DNA of 64,000 bases from Oryzobacter telluris (GTDB lineage: Bacteria; Actinomycetota; Actinomycetes; Actinomycetales; Dermatophilaceae), in contig NZ_CP170723.1 of the NCBI RefSeq assembly GCF_043099285.1, positions 3,914,488 through 3,978,487 of the forward strand, written 5' to 3'. Shown here one piece after another: positions 17,030 through 24,941 of this stretch (positions within the stretch are counted from its first letter, which is position 1; each line of letters starts with the position of its first letter). Position numbers and translations under genes: made by a program. The notes beneath the pieces were generated by a model, which worked only from the letters and a program-made list of their open reading frames with translations, did not search any database and had not been told where the DNA came from.

Positions 17030-17440
17030 ATGACTGCACGCGTGTCCCACACCTCCGTCGACTGCCGCAACGCCTACGAGCTGTCCGAGTGGTGGAAGGG
17101 GGTCCTCGACTACGTCGACGTCGAGGGCGACCCCAACCTCCCGGGCCACGAGGAGTGCCTGATCCTCGACCGCGACGACCGCCACCGGATCCTCTTCATC
17201 GAGGTGCCCGAGGGCAAGAGCGTGAAGAACCGGATCCACTTCGACATCGAGCCGCTCGAGGGCACCCGCGACGAGGAGCTCGAGCGGCTCCTTGCGCACG
17301 GGGCCACCCAGGTCGCCGACCACCGCGGCATCCACGGCCCCGGCTCGGGCTGGGTCATCCTCGCCGACCCGGAGGGCAACGAGTTCTGCATCCTGCGCAA
17401 CGGCGCCGAGCGCGCCGCCGCCGGGACGACCCAGGCCTGA
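17030..17440 (+). CDS. VOC/glyoxalase-family protein
   Basis: 136 aa, a single VOC module pair. It opens with VSHTSVDCRNAYELSEWWKGVLDY. The motifs RILFIEVPEGKSVKNRIHFDIEP and GSGWVILADPEGNEFCILR are typical of the glyoxalase/bleomycin-resistance superfamily of small cytoplasmic enzymes and binding proteins. ATG 17030 is chosen over the in-frame GTG at 17021. The substrate cannot be deduced. Confidence 0.85.
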   Translation: MTARVSHTSVDCRNAYELSEWWKGVLDYVDVEGDPNLPGHEECLILDRDDRHRILFIEVPEGKSVKNRIHFDIEPLEGTRDEELERLLAHGATQVADHRGIHGPGSGWVILADPEGNEFCILRNGAERAAAGTTQA

Positions 17441-17528
17441 CCGCGGAACAGCGGGTGGCGGGGCGGCGTTGAGCCCGACGCCGCGTCCCCGTGACGACGC
17501 CCCTGACCCCCTGACGAGAGGCCCCCGC

Positions 17529-17939
17529 ATGTCCGACTGGAACACGAACATCATCGAGGAGTTCCGCGCCAACGGCGGCACGGTGACGACCATGGGCTTC
17601 GGCCGCGGTCTGGTCCTGCTGCACCACCTCGGCGCCCGCACCGGCACCGAGCGCGTCTCGCCGCTCGCCGCCATCCGCGCCGACGCCGACACCTGGCTGC
17701 TCGCCGCCTCCAAGGCCGGCGCCCCGGACAACCCGGACTGGTACCACAACCTGCGCGCCCACCCCGAGGTCAGCATCGAGACCCCGGACGACGGCACGGT
17801 CGAGGTGACCGCCCGCGTCCTCGAGGGTGAGGCGCGCGACGAGGCCTGGGGCCGCTTCACGGCGATGTCGGAGGGCTTCCGCTCCTACGAGCAGAAGACG
17901 ACCCGCGTCATCCCGGTGGTCGAGCTGACCCGACGATGA
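17529..17939 (+). CDS. Deazaflavin (F420)-dependent nitroreductase-family protein
   Basis: 136 aa. It has the Ddn-like pattern: NIIEEFRANGG at the start, LVLLHHLGARTGTERVSPLA, then AASKAGAPDNPDWYHNLRAHPEVSIE. These are the signature segments of actinobacterial F420-dependent quinone/nitro reductases. ATG 17529 follows GAGAGG. Its neighbours are a VOC protein and an SDR, suggesting a small detoxification or redox group. The cofactor is inferred from the family only. Confidence 0.88.
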   Translation: MSDWNTNIIEEFRANGGTVTTMGFGRGLVLLHHLGARTGTERVSPLAAIRADADTWLLAASKAGAPDNPDWYHNLRAHPEVSIETPDDGTVEVTARVLEGEARDEAWGRFTAMSEGFRSYEQKTTRVIPVVELTRR

Positions 17940-17967
17940 TCCGCCGCCACCGGACCGACGGCTCCGC

Positions 17968-18891
17968 GTGAGCCGCTGGGGGTACGGCGACGTCCCCGAC
18001 CTGACCGGCCGACGCGCCCTCGTCACGGGGGCCAACAGCGGGATCGGCGCGGTCGAGGCCCGCGTCCTCGCCCAGCACGGAGCGGACGTCGTGCTCGCCG
18101 CGCGACGCCCCGACGCCGCGCGCGAGGTGGCCGACCGCATCCGGGCCTCCGGTGCGCCCGGCGCGGTGGAGGTCGAGGAGCTCGACCTCGCCTCGCTCGA
18201 CTCGGTGCGCGCCCTCGCGCGCCGGCTGGAGGGCCCACTCGACCTCCTCGTCAACAACGCCGGAGTGATGGCGCCGCCCCGGCGACGGGAGACGGCCGAC
18301 GGCTTCGAGCTGCAGTTCGGCACCAACCACCTGGGCCACTTCGCGCTCACCGGGCTGCTGCTGCCGCGGCTGCTCGAGTCGGCGGCCCCGAGGGTGGCCA
18401 CGGTGTCCTCCCTGGCCCACTTCTCCAGCGACGGGCGCGTGGCCGAGGGCAACCCGCCCGACGACTACGACCCGCAGACCTCGTACGGCCGCTCGAAGCT
18501 GGCCAACCTGCTCTTCGCCACCGAGCTGCACCGGCGCACGCAGGTGCCCGGCTCGCCGCTCGCCTCCCTCACCTCCACCGCCGCTCACCCCGGCGTCTCG
18601 AACACGCGGCTGTTCACGAGCCGCGACGGGATGGGGGCGCTGGCCGTGGTCCGCGCCCTCGGGCCGGTCGTGGGGAAGGTCGCGTTCAGCAGCCCCGAGC
18701 GCGGGGCCGAGGCGGTCGTCAACGCCGCCACGGTCGCGCGGCCGGGCGCCTACGTCGGGCCGACCTGGCTCGGCGGCTGGCGGGGGCCGGTCGGCGAGGT
18801 CGGGCGGTCCCCGTGGGGAGCCGACGAGGCCCTGGGTCGCCTGCTCTGGGACCGCAGCGAGGACCTGACGGGAGTCTCCTTCCCCGGCTGA
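17968..18891 (+). CDS. Short-chain dehydrogenase/reductase
   Basis: 307 aa. The nucleotide-binding motif is ALVTGANSGIG. NNAGVM and the catalytic YGRSK (preceded by VSSLAHFSSDG) are all present. It resembles the retinol-dehydrogenase/protochlorophyllide-reductase-like SDR branch common in actinobacteria. The GTG start is at 17968, 28 bp after the F420-type gene. Its stop is followed in the same frame by the remnant of a sigma factor gene. The substrate is unknown. Confidence 0.88.
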   Translation: MSRWGYGDVPDLTGRRALVTGANSGIGAVEARVLAQHGADVVLAARRPDAAREVADRIRASGAPGAVEVEELDLASLDSVRALARRLEGPLDLLVNNAGVMAPPRRRETADGFELQFGTNHLGHFALTGLLLPRLLESAAPRVATVSSLAHFSSDGRVAEGNPPDDYDPQTSYGRSKLANLLFATELHRRTQVPGSPLASLTSTAAHPGVSNTRLFTSRDGMGALAVVRALGPVVGKVAFSSPERGAEAVVNAATVARPGAYVGPTWLGGWRGPVGEVGRSPWGADEALGRLLWDRSEDLTGVSFPG

Positions 18892-18897
18892 TGTCCG

Positions 18898-19113
18898 CTG
18901 TCCGAGCAGGACCGCTCGCACTGGGACCGCGCGATGGTCGCCGAGGGCACGGCCCTCCTCGACTCCGTGTTCGGCGCCGGCCGGGTCGGCGAGTACGAGG
19001 TGCAGGCCGCGATCGCCGCCGTCCACGACCGGGCGCCCACCGCGGCCGAGACCGAGTGGCCCCAGGTGCTCGAGCAGGTGGCGCCGTCGCCGTTCGTCAC
19101 CCTCCACGCCTGA
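18898..19113 (+). pseudogene. Remnant of an ECF sigma factor (DUF6596-type) gene
   Basis: The frame starting at 18898 reads LSEQDRSHWDRAMVAEGTAL, continues through GEYEVQAAIAAVHDRAP and TEWPQVLEQV, and ends PSPFVTLHA then TGA (19111-19113), 71 residues in all. This matches the middle-to-late part of ECF sigma factors with a DUF6596 domain (family pattern QDRSRWDR...YQLQAAIAAVHA...PSPVVTLNRAVA). The sigma-2/sigma-4 regions, a start codon and the rest of the C-terminal domain are absent. It is a decayed fragment lying directly behind the SDR stop. Confidence 0.75.
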
Positions 19114-19231
19114 CCTCCCCCGCACCCCGTCGCGGTGGGTGCGGACGTGGCTGCTGGGGCCGCCACTTCCGCACTCGCGGCCGGAGCCGCCCGGCGACCA
19201 CCGACACCCGGCCATCTGGGACGCTTGGACC

Positions 19232-20893
19232 ATGACGCTGCGCCGTGCGAACCTCGCCCGGATCTCCGGGGGGCTGTTCGACGTCCTCGTGGTGGGCGGC
19301 GGCATCAACGGCGCGGTCTCGGCGGCCGCCCTGGCCGGGCGCGGAGCCACCGTCGCGCTCGTCGACCGCGGCGACTTCGGCGCCTTCACCAGCCAGGAGT
19401 CGAGCAACCTCGTCTGGGGCGGCTTCAAGTACCTGGAGAACTACGAGCTCCCCCTCGTCTTCGGCCTGTGCCGCTCCCGCAACCGCCTGATGAAGGCGTA
19501 CCCGGACAACGTCAAGGAGATCGGCTTCCTCGCGGCCCTCGACCGCACCGCCCCCTACCGCCCCTGGTTCGCCGCGCTCGGCGCCACCGCCTACTGGGGC
19601 ATCGGGATGTTCGGGACCGACCGGCCGCACCTGATCAGCGCCACGGCCCTGGAGACCGAGGAGCCGGTCGTCGACACCACCACGGTGCGCGGCGCCATCC
19701 AGTACCAGGACGCCTACCTCGTCGACAACGACTCGCGCTTCGTCTTCTCGTTCGTCCGCTCCGCCATCGAGGCCGGGGCGTCCGTCGCCAACTACGTCGA
19801 GCTCGTCGCCGCCGAGCGCCAGGACGACCGGTGGGTCTGCACGCTGCGCGACACCGACACCGGGGAGGAGCACACGACCCAGGCCCGCGTCCTCGTCAAC
19901 GCCGCCGGCCCCTTCGTCGACGCCGTCAACGACGACCTGCGCACCACCACGGGCCACCGGATCGTGTACTCCAAGGGCATCCACCTCGTCGTGCCCCGCC
20001 TCACCACCACCCGCCACGACCGCGTCCTCGCCTTCTTCGACGACACCCAGCGCCTCTTCTACGTCATCCCGATGGGCCACCGGTCCGTCATCGGCACCAC
20101 CGACACCCGTGTCGACGAGCCGTTCACCCACGTGACCGACGAGGACCGGGACTTCCTCCTGGCCCAGATCAACGCCCGCCTCGACCTCGAAGCACCCCTG
20201 ACGAGAGCCGATGTCATCGCCGAGCGGTGCGGTGTCCGTCCCCTCGTCGTCAGCCGTGGCGACGGCGACCACACCGAGGCCGACTGGACCTCCCTCTCGC
20301 GCAAGCACGTGGTCGAGCGCGACGACGCGCGCGGCGTCGTCACCGTCCTCGGCGGCAAGCTCACCGACTGCCTCAACGTGGGCGAGGAGGTCGCGGCCGA
20401 CGTCGAGGCCCTCGGCATCCCCCTCGAGGACGACCTGCACAACTGGTACGGCGAGCCCGCCAAGCCCACCCGCGCCGAGTTCTACCGCCAGGCCCGCCTG
20501 ATGAAGCTCGACAGCCTCCGCACCCGTCCCGATGCCGAGCCCCTCACCGACCGCCTGTGGAGGCGTTACGGCAGAAGGGCGTTCGACATGCTCGAGGCCA
20601 TCCGCGCCGACCCGGGCATGGGCGAGGACGTCATGGGCTCCACCGACTACCTGCGCGTCGAGCTCCACAACGCCGCCGAGCACGAGATGGTCGTGACCCT
20701 CGACGACTTCATGCGCCGCCGCTCCAAGATCGACCTCGTCGTGCGCGACGAGGACATCGTCGGCTCACCCGGGCTGCGCGAGGTCGCCGAGATCCTCTTC
20801 GGCGCCGATGCCGACCGCCGACTCGCCGACTACCTCGCCGCCAAGACGGGTCGCGACGACCTCAGGCCGACGGGGACTCCGCGACCCGCTTGA
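19232..20893 (+). CDS. glpD: FAD-dependent glycerol-3-phosphate dehydrogenase
   Basis: 553 aa. It has the FAD-binding LVVGGGINGAVSAAALAGRG, then DFGAFTSQESSNLVWGGFKYLENYEL, RVLVNAAGPFVD, GHRSVIGTTDTRVDEPF and GGKLTDCLNVGEE. A C-terminal helical domain follows, as in aerobic GlpD. It oxidises sn-glycerol-3-phosphate to dihydroxyacetone phosphate and passes electrons to quinone at the membrane. The ATG at 19232 lies a few bases after a GACGCT box, which hints at a leaderless message. Its 3' end overlaps the convergent SRPBCC gene by 32 bp. The lack of glpF/glpK nearby is not unusual. Confidence 0.9.
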   Translation: MTLRRANLARISGGLFDVLVVGGGINGAVSAAALAGRGATVALVDRGDFGAFTSQESSNLVWGGFKYLENYELPLVFGLCRSRNRLMKAYPDNVKEIGFLAALDRTAPYRPWFAALGATAYWGIGMFGTDRPHLISATALETEEPVVDTTTVRGAIQYQDAYLVDNDSRFVFSFVRSAIEAGASVANYVELVAAERQDDRWVCTLRDTDTGEEHTTQARVLVNAAGPFVDAVNDDLRTTTGHRIVYSKGIHLVVPRLTTTRHDRVLAFFDDTQRLFYVIPMGHRSVIGTTDTRVDEPFTHVTDEDRDFLLAQINARLDLEAPLTRADVIAERCGVRPLVVSRGDGDHTEADWTSLSRKHVVERDDARGVVTVLGGKLTDCLNVGEEVAADVEALGIPLEDDLHNWYGEPAKPTRAEFYRQARLMKLDSLRTRPDAEPLTDRLWRRYGRRAFDMLEAIRADPGMGEDVMGSTDYLRVELHNAAEHEMVVTLDDFMRRRSKIDLVVRDEDIVGSPGLREVAEILFGADADRRLADYLAAKTGRDDLRPTGTPRPA

Positions 20894-21332
20894 GCCGCCC
20901 GAGACCCTTCTCGAAGTCGGGCCCGACGAGCGAGTCCATCGACTTCACGAGCGAGAACACCCGCATGACGGCGCTCAGCTCGCCGGTCATCCGCCACTCC
21001 ACCGTCGTCGAACCCGACCCGGTCGGCGTCAGGGTGAAGACGAAGGCGTTGTCGGCCGGGAAGGGCTTGTCGAAGTGCAGGTCGGCGCCGACCGCGTCCG
21101 GGTCGTCCCTCGTGATCCGCATCCACCCCTTGCCGGCCTTCTTGTTGCCCTCCCAGGCGTAGTGCGCCCCCACCCCGCTCTCGGGGCCCGAGTAGGTGCG
21201 CTCCATCGCCGGGTCGACGTCCTCCCACGGTGACCACGCGGTCCACTCGTGGAAGTCGCGCAGCAGCCCCCTGATCCGGTCGGCCGGAGCGGCGATGGTG
21301 GTCGTGCGGGTCACGGAGTACGGCTTGCCCAT
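20862..21332 (-). CDS. SRPBCC (polyketide-cyclase/START-like) family protein
   Basis: 156 aa. SVTRTTTIAAPADRIRGLLRDFHEWTAWSPW is the usual opening of SRPBCC lipid/ligand-binding folds. AWEGNKKAGKGWMRI, then TLTPTGSGSTTVEWRMTGE and a C-terminal amphipathic helix follow. The role is unknown; such proteins bind hydrophobic ligands. The 3' end overlaps glpD on the other strand. Confidence 0.85.
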   Translation of the reverse strand: MGKPYSVTRTTTIAAPADRIRGLLRDFHEWTAWSPWEDVDPAMERTYSGPESGVGAHYAWEGNKKAGKGWMRITRDDPDAVGADLHFDKPFPADNAFVFTLTPTGSGSTTVEWRMTGELSAVMRVFSLVKSMDSLVGPDFEKGLGRLKRVAESPSA

Positions 21333-21455
21333 GGCGGCAGTCTGCCCGGTGGGGCACTCGACGGGCCAGACCCGCGTTCACCCGGTGTGGCCACGAACAG
21401 CGACCTCACAGCCCACTCGGACGTGCTTTCGAGGCAGCGCGGCAACGGTGGGGGC

Positions 21456-21626
21456 ATGGACACCACGACGCGCCCCACCGTCCGTGACCTCATCGCCGAG
21501 CTCGCCGCGACCGAGGACGTCCTCCGGGGGCACCGCCGTGGCGCCACGTCCACCGACCAGGCCGTCCGCCACCGACAGCGCGAGATCGTCGTCGAGCTCA
21601 GGCGCCGCCGCCGCGCCCACCGATGA
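21456..21626 (+). CDS. Small hypothetical protein
   Basis: 56 aa, charged and helical (TVRDLIAELAATEDVLRGHRRG..., ending Arg-rich). The ATG at 21456 has a GGTGGGGG upstream stretch. Its 3' end overlaps the convergent monooxygenase gene by 29 bp. Codon choice is compatible with coding, but no family is recognised, and it may be spurious. Confidence 0.4.
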   Translation: MDTTTRPTVRDLIAELAATEDVLRGHRRGATSTDQAVRHRQREIVVELRRRRRAHR

Positions 21627-22833
21627 CCCGGGCGGGCTCCGCAGCGGGCTCGGGTGCGTCCCACGTGACCCGGTACCCCGACATCCACTCCTGGCGCGCG
21701 TCGCTCGCCACGGTGCGGAAGACGAGCCGCATGACCGCCTCCAGGAGCGGGCGGGCCAGCCGGCCCGGGACCTTGGCGCTGGACGACCGCGCCCCGACCG
21801 CGACGATCCGCTCCACCCGCGGCCGACGCGCCACCTCGTAGGAGGTGAGCGCCTCCGGCAGGGTCGGCGCGTCGCGCACCGCCACCGCGAGGGCGACCGC
21901 GTCCTCGAGCGCCATCGACGCCCCCTGTCCCGAGCTGGGAGCCGGCGCGTGGCCCGCGTCGCCGATGACGACCGCCGACCCGTCGTGCCAGACCGGGACG
22001 TGCCCGAGGTCGTGGGTGTTGTCGGCGGCCAGCTCGAACTCCCCGCGCGCCACGACCTCCGCGCCGCACCCGGCGTCACCGGACAACGCCTCCACCAGCA
22101 CCTCCCGCCACTGCTCCTGCGTGGTGGCGGCCCGCTCCTCGGGGGTGATGGCGGGGCGCGGCAGGTTGACGAACCAGATGACGTCGCCCGCCGGCGTCGG
22201 CACGAGGCCGGAGAACGCCCTGCGCCCGAAGACGAAGGTCCAGGCGCCGGGCTCCAGCGTCGCGGCGAGGTCGGGGGTGTGGGCGATGCCGCCGAAGTTG
22301 GTCAGCCCCACGTACCGGGCGGCGGGCGCGAGCGGGTCGAGGTGGCGGCGGACCACCGAGTGCACGCCGTCGGCCCCGACGACGAGGTCGGCCTCCAGAT
22401 CCTCCCCCGACTCCAGGGTCACGACCGTCCCGGTGGCGGTCCGGCGCAGCGAGGCGACGCGGGCGCCGTACCGGAGCTCGACCCCGCGAGCCGCCGCGGC
22501 CTCCCCGAGCACCGCGGCGAGCCGCGACCGCTTCAGGGTCAGGGCGGGGGTGCCGTCGTCGAGAGGCCGCCCGAACGAGGGTCGCCCCAGCACCCGACCG
22601 GTGGCTCCGAGGATGACCGACCCCGACGTCGGCTGCCCCACCGCCTTCACCGCGTCGAGGACGTCGAGCGCCGCGAGCGCGCTCAGCCCGTTCGGCGAGA
22701 CCGCGAGGTAGGACCCCACGTCACCGTCGGGTCGCGGGTGGGCCTCGAGCACCACCGACGACACCCCGACCTCCTCGAGCGCCAGGGCCGTGGCCGGTCC
22801 CGCGATGCCGCTCCCGATGACGACCGCTCTCAT
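21598..22833 (-). CDS. FAD-dependent monooxygenase (p-hydroxybenzoate-hydroxylase fold)
   Basis: 411 aa. The N-terminal dinucleotide motif is MRAVVIGSGIAGPATALALE. DLVVGADGVHSVVRRHL is the DG motif, and VVIGDAGHAPAPSSGQGASMALEDAVALA is the second FAD/GD motif. It belongs to the group A flavin monooxygenases. It is divergent from a MarR regulator, with two palindromes in the gap, so its expression is probably induced by the substrate or a related aromatic or antibiotic compound. The substrate is unknown. Confidence 0.9.
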   Translation of the reverse strand: MRAVVIGSGIAGPATALALEEVGVSSVVLEAHPRPDGDVGSYLAVSPNGLSALAALDVLDAVKAVGQPTSGSVILGATGRVLGRPSFGRPLDDGTPALTLKRSRLAAVLGEAAAARGVELRYGARVASLRRTATGTVVTLESGEDLEADLVVGADGVHSVVRRHLDPLAPAARYVGLTNFGGIAHTPDLAATLEPGAWTFVFGRRAFSGLVPTPAGDVIWFVNLPRPAITPEERAATTQEQWREVLVEALSGDAGCGAEVVARGEFELAADNTHDLGHVPVWHDGSAVVIGDAGHAPAPSSGQGASMALEDAVALAVAVRDAPTLPEALTSYEVARRPRVERIVAVGARSSSAKVPGRLARPLLEAVMRLVFRTVASDARQEWMSGYRVTWDAPEPAAEPARVIGGRGGGA

Positions 22834-22863
22834 TCGCTACCCTTTCCTACGACGACCATACTG

Positions 22864-22876
22864 TTCGATGATCGAA
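22864..22876. promoter_or_regulatory. MarR operator candidate 1
   Basis: TTCGATGATCGAA is a perfect inverted repeat (TTCGAT/ATCGAA around one base) between the divergent monooxygenase and marR genes. Confidence 0.65.
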
Positions 22877-22878
22877 AC

Positions 22879-22891
22879 TTCGAATGTCGAA
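22879..22891. promoter_or_regulatory. MarR operator candidate 2
   Basis: TTCGAATGTCGAA is an inverted repeat of TTCGA/TCGAA. It is 15 bp from site 1 and abuts the AAAGGA ribosome-binding site of marR, which fits autorepression. Confidence 0.65.
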
Positions 22892-22902
22892 AGGATTGCA
22901 GC

Positions 22903-23361
22903 ATGGGCAGATCCCGTCAAGCCGCTCTGGCCGACCTCGGGGTCGCGATGCAGCGCTACCAGCGCACCGTGCAGTCCTTCGACGACGCCGTCGGTCGCAT
23001 CCTCGGCCTCGGCCCGGCCGACCTGCGCTGCCTCGACGTGCTCACCGAGGGCGCCCGCTCGGCCGGCGAGCTCGCCACCGCCACGGGCCTGCGGCCGGCC
23101 GCCACGACCGCCCTCATCGACCGGCTCGCCGAGCGCGGGTTCGTCCGTCGGGTGCCCGACGCAGCCGACCGCCGCCGCGTCCTCGTGGAGATGACCGACG
23201 AGGGGTACCGCCGCACCGGGGCCCTGTACGGGCCGATGATCGAGGAGGCCGGGCGGCCGCTCGAGGGGTTCACCGTCACCGAGATCGAGCGGATGCGCGC
23301 CCTCCTCGACGGCTTCACCGAGGTCACCGAGCGCCACGCCCGCGGCCTCGCGCAGGGCTGA
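22903..23361 (+). CDS. MarR-family transcriptional regulator
   Basis: 152 aa. The winged-helix core reads LRCLDVLTEGARSAGELATATGLRPAATTALIDRLAERGFVRRVPDAADRRRVLVEMTDEG, written here only to show the wing (DAADRR). Long helices flank the core for dimerisation. ATG 22903 follows AAAGGA. It is divergent from the FAD monooxygenase, and the tandem palindromes next to its ribosome-binding site suggest it represses both genes. Confidence 0.9.
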   Translation: MGRSRQAALADLGVAMQRYQRTVQSFDDAVGRILGLGPADLRCLDVLTEGARSAGELATATGLRPAATTALIDRLAERGFVRRVPDAADRRRVLVEMTDEGYRRTGALYGPMIEEAGRPLEGFTVTEIERMRALLDGFTEVTERHARGLAQG

Positions 23362-23400
23362 GCGAGGAACACCACGGCACCCGGGCCTGTTGGCCCCGCC

Positions 23401-24057
23401 ATGCGCATCCTCGTCATCGGCGGCCACGGCAAGGTGGCCCGCCTCCTGCACCCCGTCCTCACCACGCGCGGTCACGAGGTGACCGCCGTCATCCGCAACC
23501 CCGACCACGCGGCCGACGTCGAGGCCGACGGTGCCACCGCGCTCGTCGCCGACGTCGAGGCGCTCGGGACGGCCGACATCGCCGAGCTCCTGCGCGGCCA
23601 CGACGCCGTCGTGTGGTCCGCGGGCGCGGGTGGCGGGAACCCGGGCCGGACGTACGCGGTCGACCGCGACGCGGCGGTCCGCACGATGGAGGCCGCGGCC
23701 GTCGCCGGCGTCGACCGGTTCGTCAGCGTGTCCTACTTCGGGGCCGGGCCCGACCACGGCGTCCCCGAGGGCGACCCGTTCTTCGCGTACGCCGACGCCA
23801 AGACCGCCGCCGACGCCCACCTGGCCGGCACCGACCTCGCGTGGACCATCCTGCGACCGAGCCGGCTCACCGACGACCCCGGGACGGGGTCGATCGAGAC
23901 CTCGCGCACCGGCGCCACGAAGGGTGCGGTCCCCCGCGCCGATGTCGCCCTCGTCATCGCCGAGACCCTGGAGCGCCCGGGCCTGGCCGGTGCGGTCGTC
24001 GAGTTCAACTCCGGACCCGTCCCCGTCGCCGACGAGCTCGACGCCGCGGCCGGCTGA
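23401..24057 (+). CDS. NAD(P)-binding atypical SDR protein
   Basis: 218 aa. MRILVIGGHGKVARLLHPVL is the glycine-rich nucleotide motif of the NmrA/atypical SDR-5 group. HDAVVWSAGAGGGNPGRTY, FVSVSYFGAG and WTILRPSRLTDDPGTG are characteristic. It is likely an NAD(P)H-binding sensor or small reductase. It lies 39 bp after marR in the same direction and may share its transcript. Confidence 0.88.
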   Translation: MRILVIGGHGKVARLLHPVLTTRGHEVTAVIRNPDHAADVEADGATALVADVEALGTADIAELLRGHDAVVWSAGAGGGNPGRTYAVDRDAAVRTMEAAAVAGVDRFVSVSYFGAGPDHGVPEGDPFFAYADAKTAADAHLAGTDLAWTILRPSRLTDDPGTGSIETSRTGATKGAVPRADVALVIAETLERPGLAGAVVEFNSGPVPVADELDAAAG

Positions 24058-24134
24058 GGACCCCGACCGACTCAGGGTCGGCTCAGGGGCGTGCCGGAGG
24101 GACGCCCGCCGCGCCGATGGGACACGCTGGGGGC

Positions 24135-24857
24135 ATGACGACGATCGCGACCCGCCCGGCGACCCCGGCGACCCGCCCGGCGACCCCGGCGACCCGACCC
24201 GCGACCCCGACGCGACGGCCCACCCGGCCGACCCACGCCGACCTGCGCACCCTGACCGCCACCGAGCGTCGCGGCGCCCGCCTCGCCGGCGCCTCCCTCC
24301 TCGTCCTCACGCTGGTGTCGCTGCCGGCCGCCGCGCTGCTCGGCGGCGCGGCCGCGCCGGGCGACCGGGCGACGCGGGTCGGGATCGGTCTGGCCTTCCT
24401 CGTCGTCGCGGTCCTCGACGTCGTCGCCGCCTGGGGCCTGCACCTGCTGCTGCGGCGGCGCGCCACCCCCGCGTCGACCGCCCAGCTCGTGAGCCGCAGC
24501 GGCTACGCCGTCCTGCTCGCCGGCGCGGCGGTCGTCCTCACCTGGCCCGGTGGCGCGGGGACCGTCGGCTTCGAGCGCGACTGGTCGCTCGCCCTCGTCG
24601 TGTTCGGCCTGCACCTCGTCATCGCGGGAATCGCCCTGTGGCGCTCCCGGATCGCGCCCAAGGCGGTGGCCGTCATCACCGCCGTGGCCGGACTCGCCTA
24701 CCTGCTCGACGACGTCCTCACCCGCGCCGCCGACGTCACGGTCACCCCCTACCTCGTGCCCCTGATGCTCGGTGAGCTCGTCCTCCTGGGCTGGCTGCTG
24801 CGCACCTCCCGTCGCCCCCGGGTCCCGGCCACGGCTGCTGCCGTCGGGGCCGCCTGA
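24135..24857 (+). CDS. Multi-pass membrane protein (DUF4386-like)
   Basis: 240 aa with about six hydrophobic helices, for example LVLTLVSLPAAALLGGAA, GLAFLVVAVLDVVAAWGLHL, LALVVFGLHLVIAGIALW and LVPLMLGELVLLGWLL. The RIAPK...AVAGLAYLLDDVL region resembles DUF4386 proteins. The N-terminus is a cytoplasmic tail with a perfect heptad repeat (TRPATPA) encoded by a tandem DNA repeat. The ATG at 24135 comes closely after a CACGCT box. Function is unknown. Confidence 0.8.
   Translation: MTTIATRPATPATRPATPATRPATPTRRPTRPTHADLRTLTATERRGARLAGASLLVLTLVSLPAAALLGGAAAPGDRATRVGIGLAFLVVAVLDVVAAWGLHLLLRRRATPASTAQLVSRSGYAVLLAGAAVVLTWPGGAGTVGFERDWSLALVVFGLHLVIAGIALWRSRIAPKAVAVITAVAGLAYLLDDVLTRAADVTVTPYLVPLMLGELVLLGWLLRTSRRPRVPATAAAVGAA
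24150..24212 (+). repeat. Tandem 21-bp repeat encoding the TRPATPA heptad
   Basis: Three units of 21 bp, the first two nearly identical and the third diverged, lie inside the N-terminal tail of the membrane protein. They were probably expanded by slippage, so length variation between strains is expected. Confidence 0.75.
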
Positions 24858-24941
24858 GGCACCGACGGTTGCCTGCGCTGCCGACCGAGATGGCTCCAAC
24901 GGGCCATGGGACCGCGACGCCGCCGTTCCTACGCTGGTCCG

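Noticed and set aside
24150..24212. CRISPR-like repeat
   Set aside because: It is a short contiguous 21-bp tandem repeat inside a coding sequence with no spacers. No CRISPR array or cas gene was seen anywhere.
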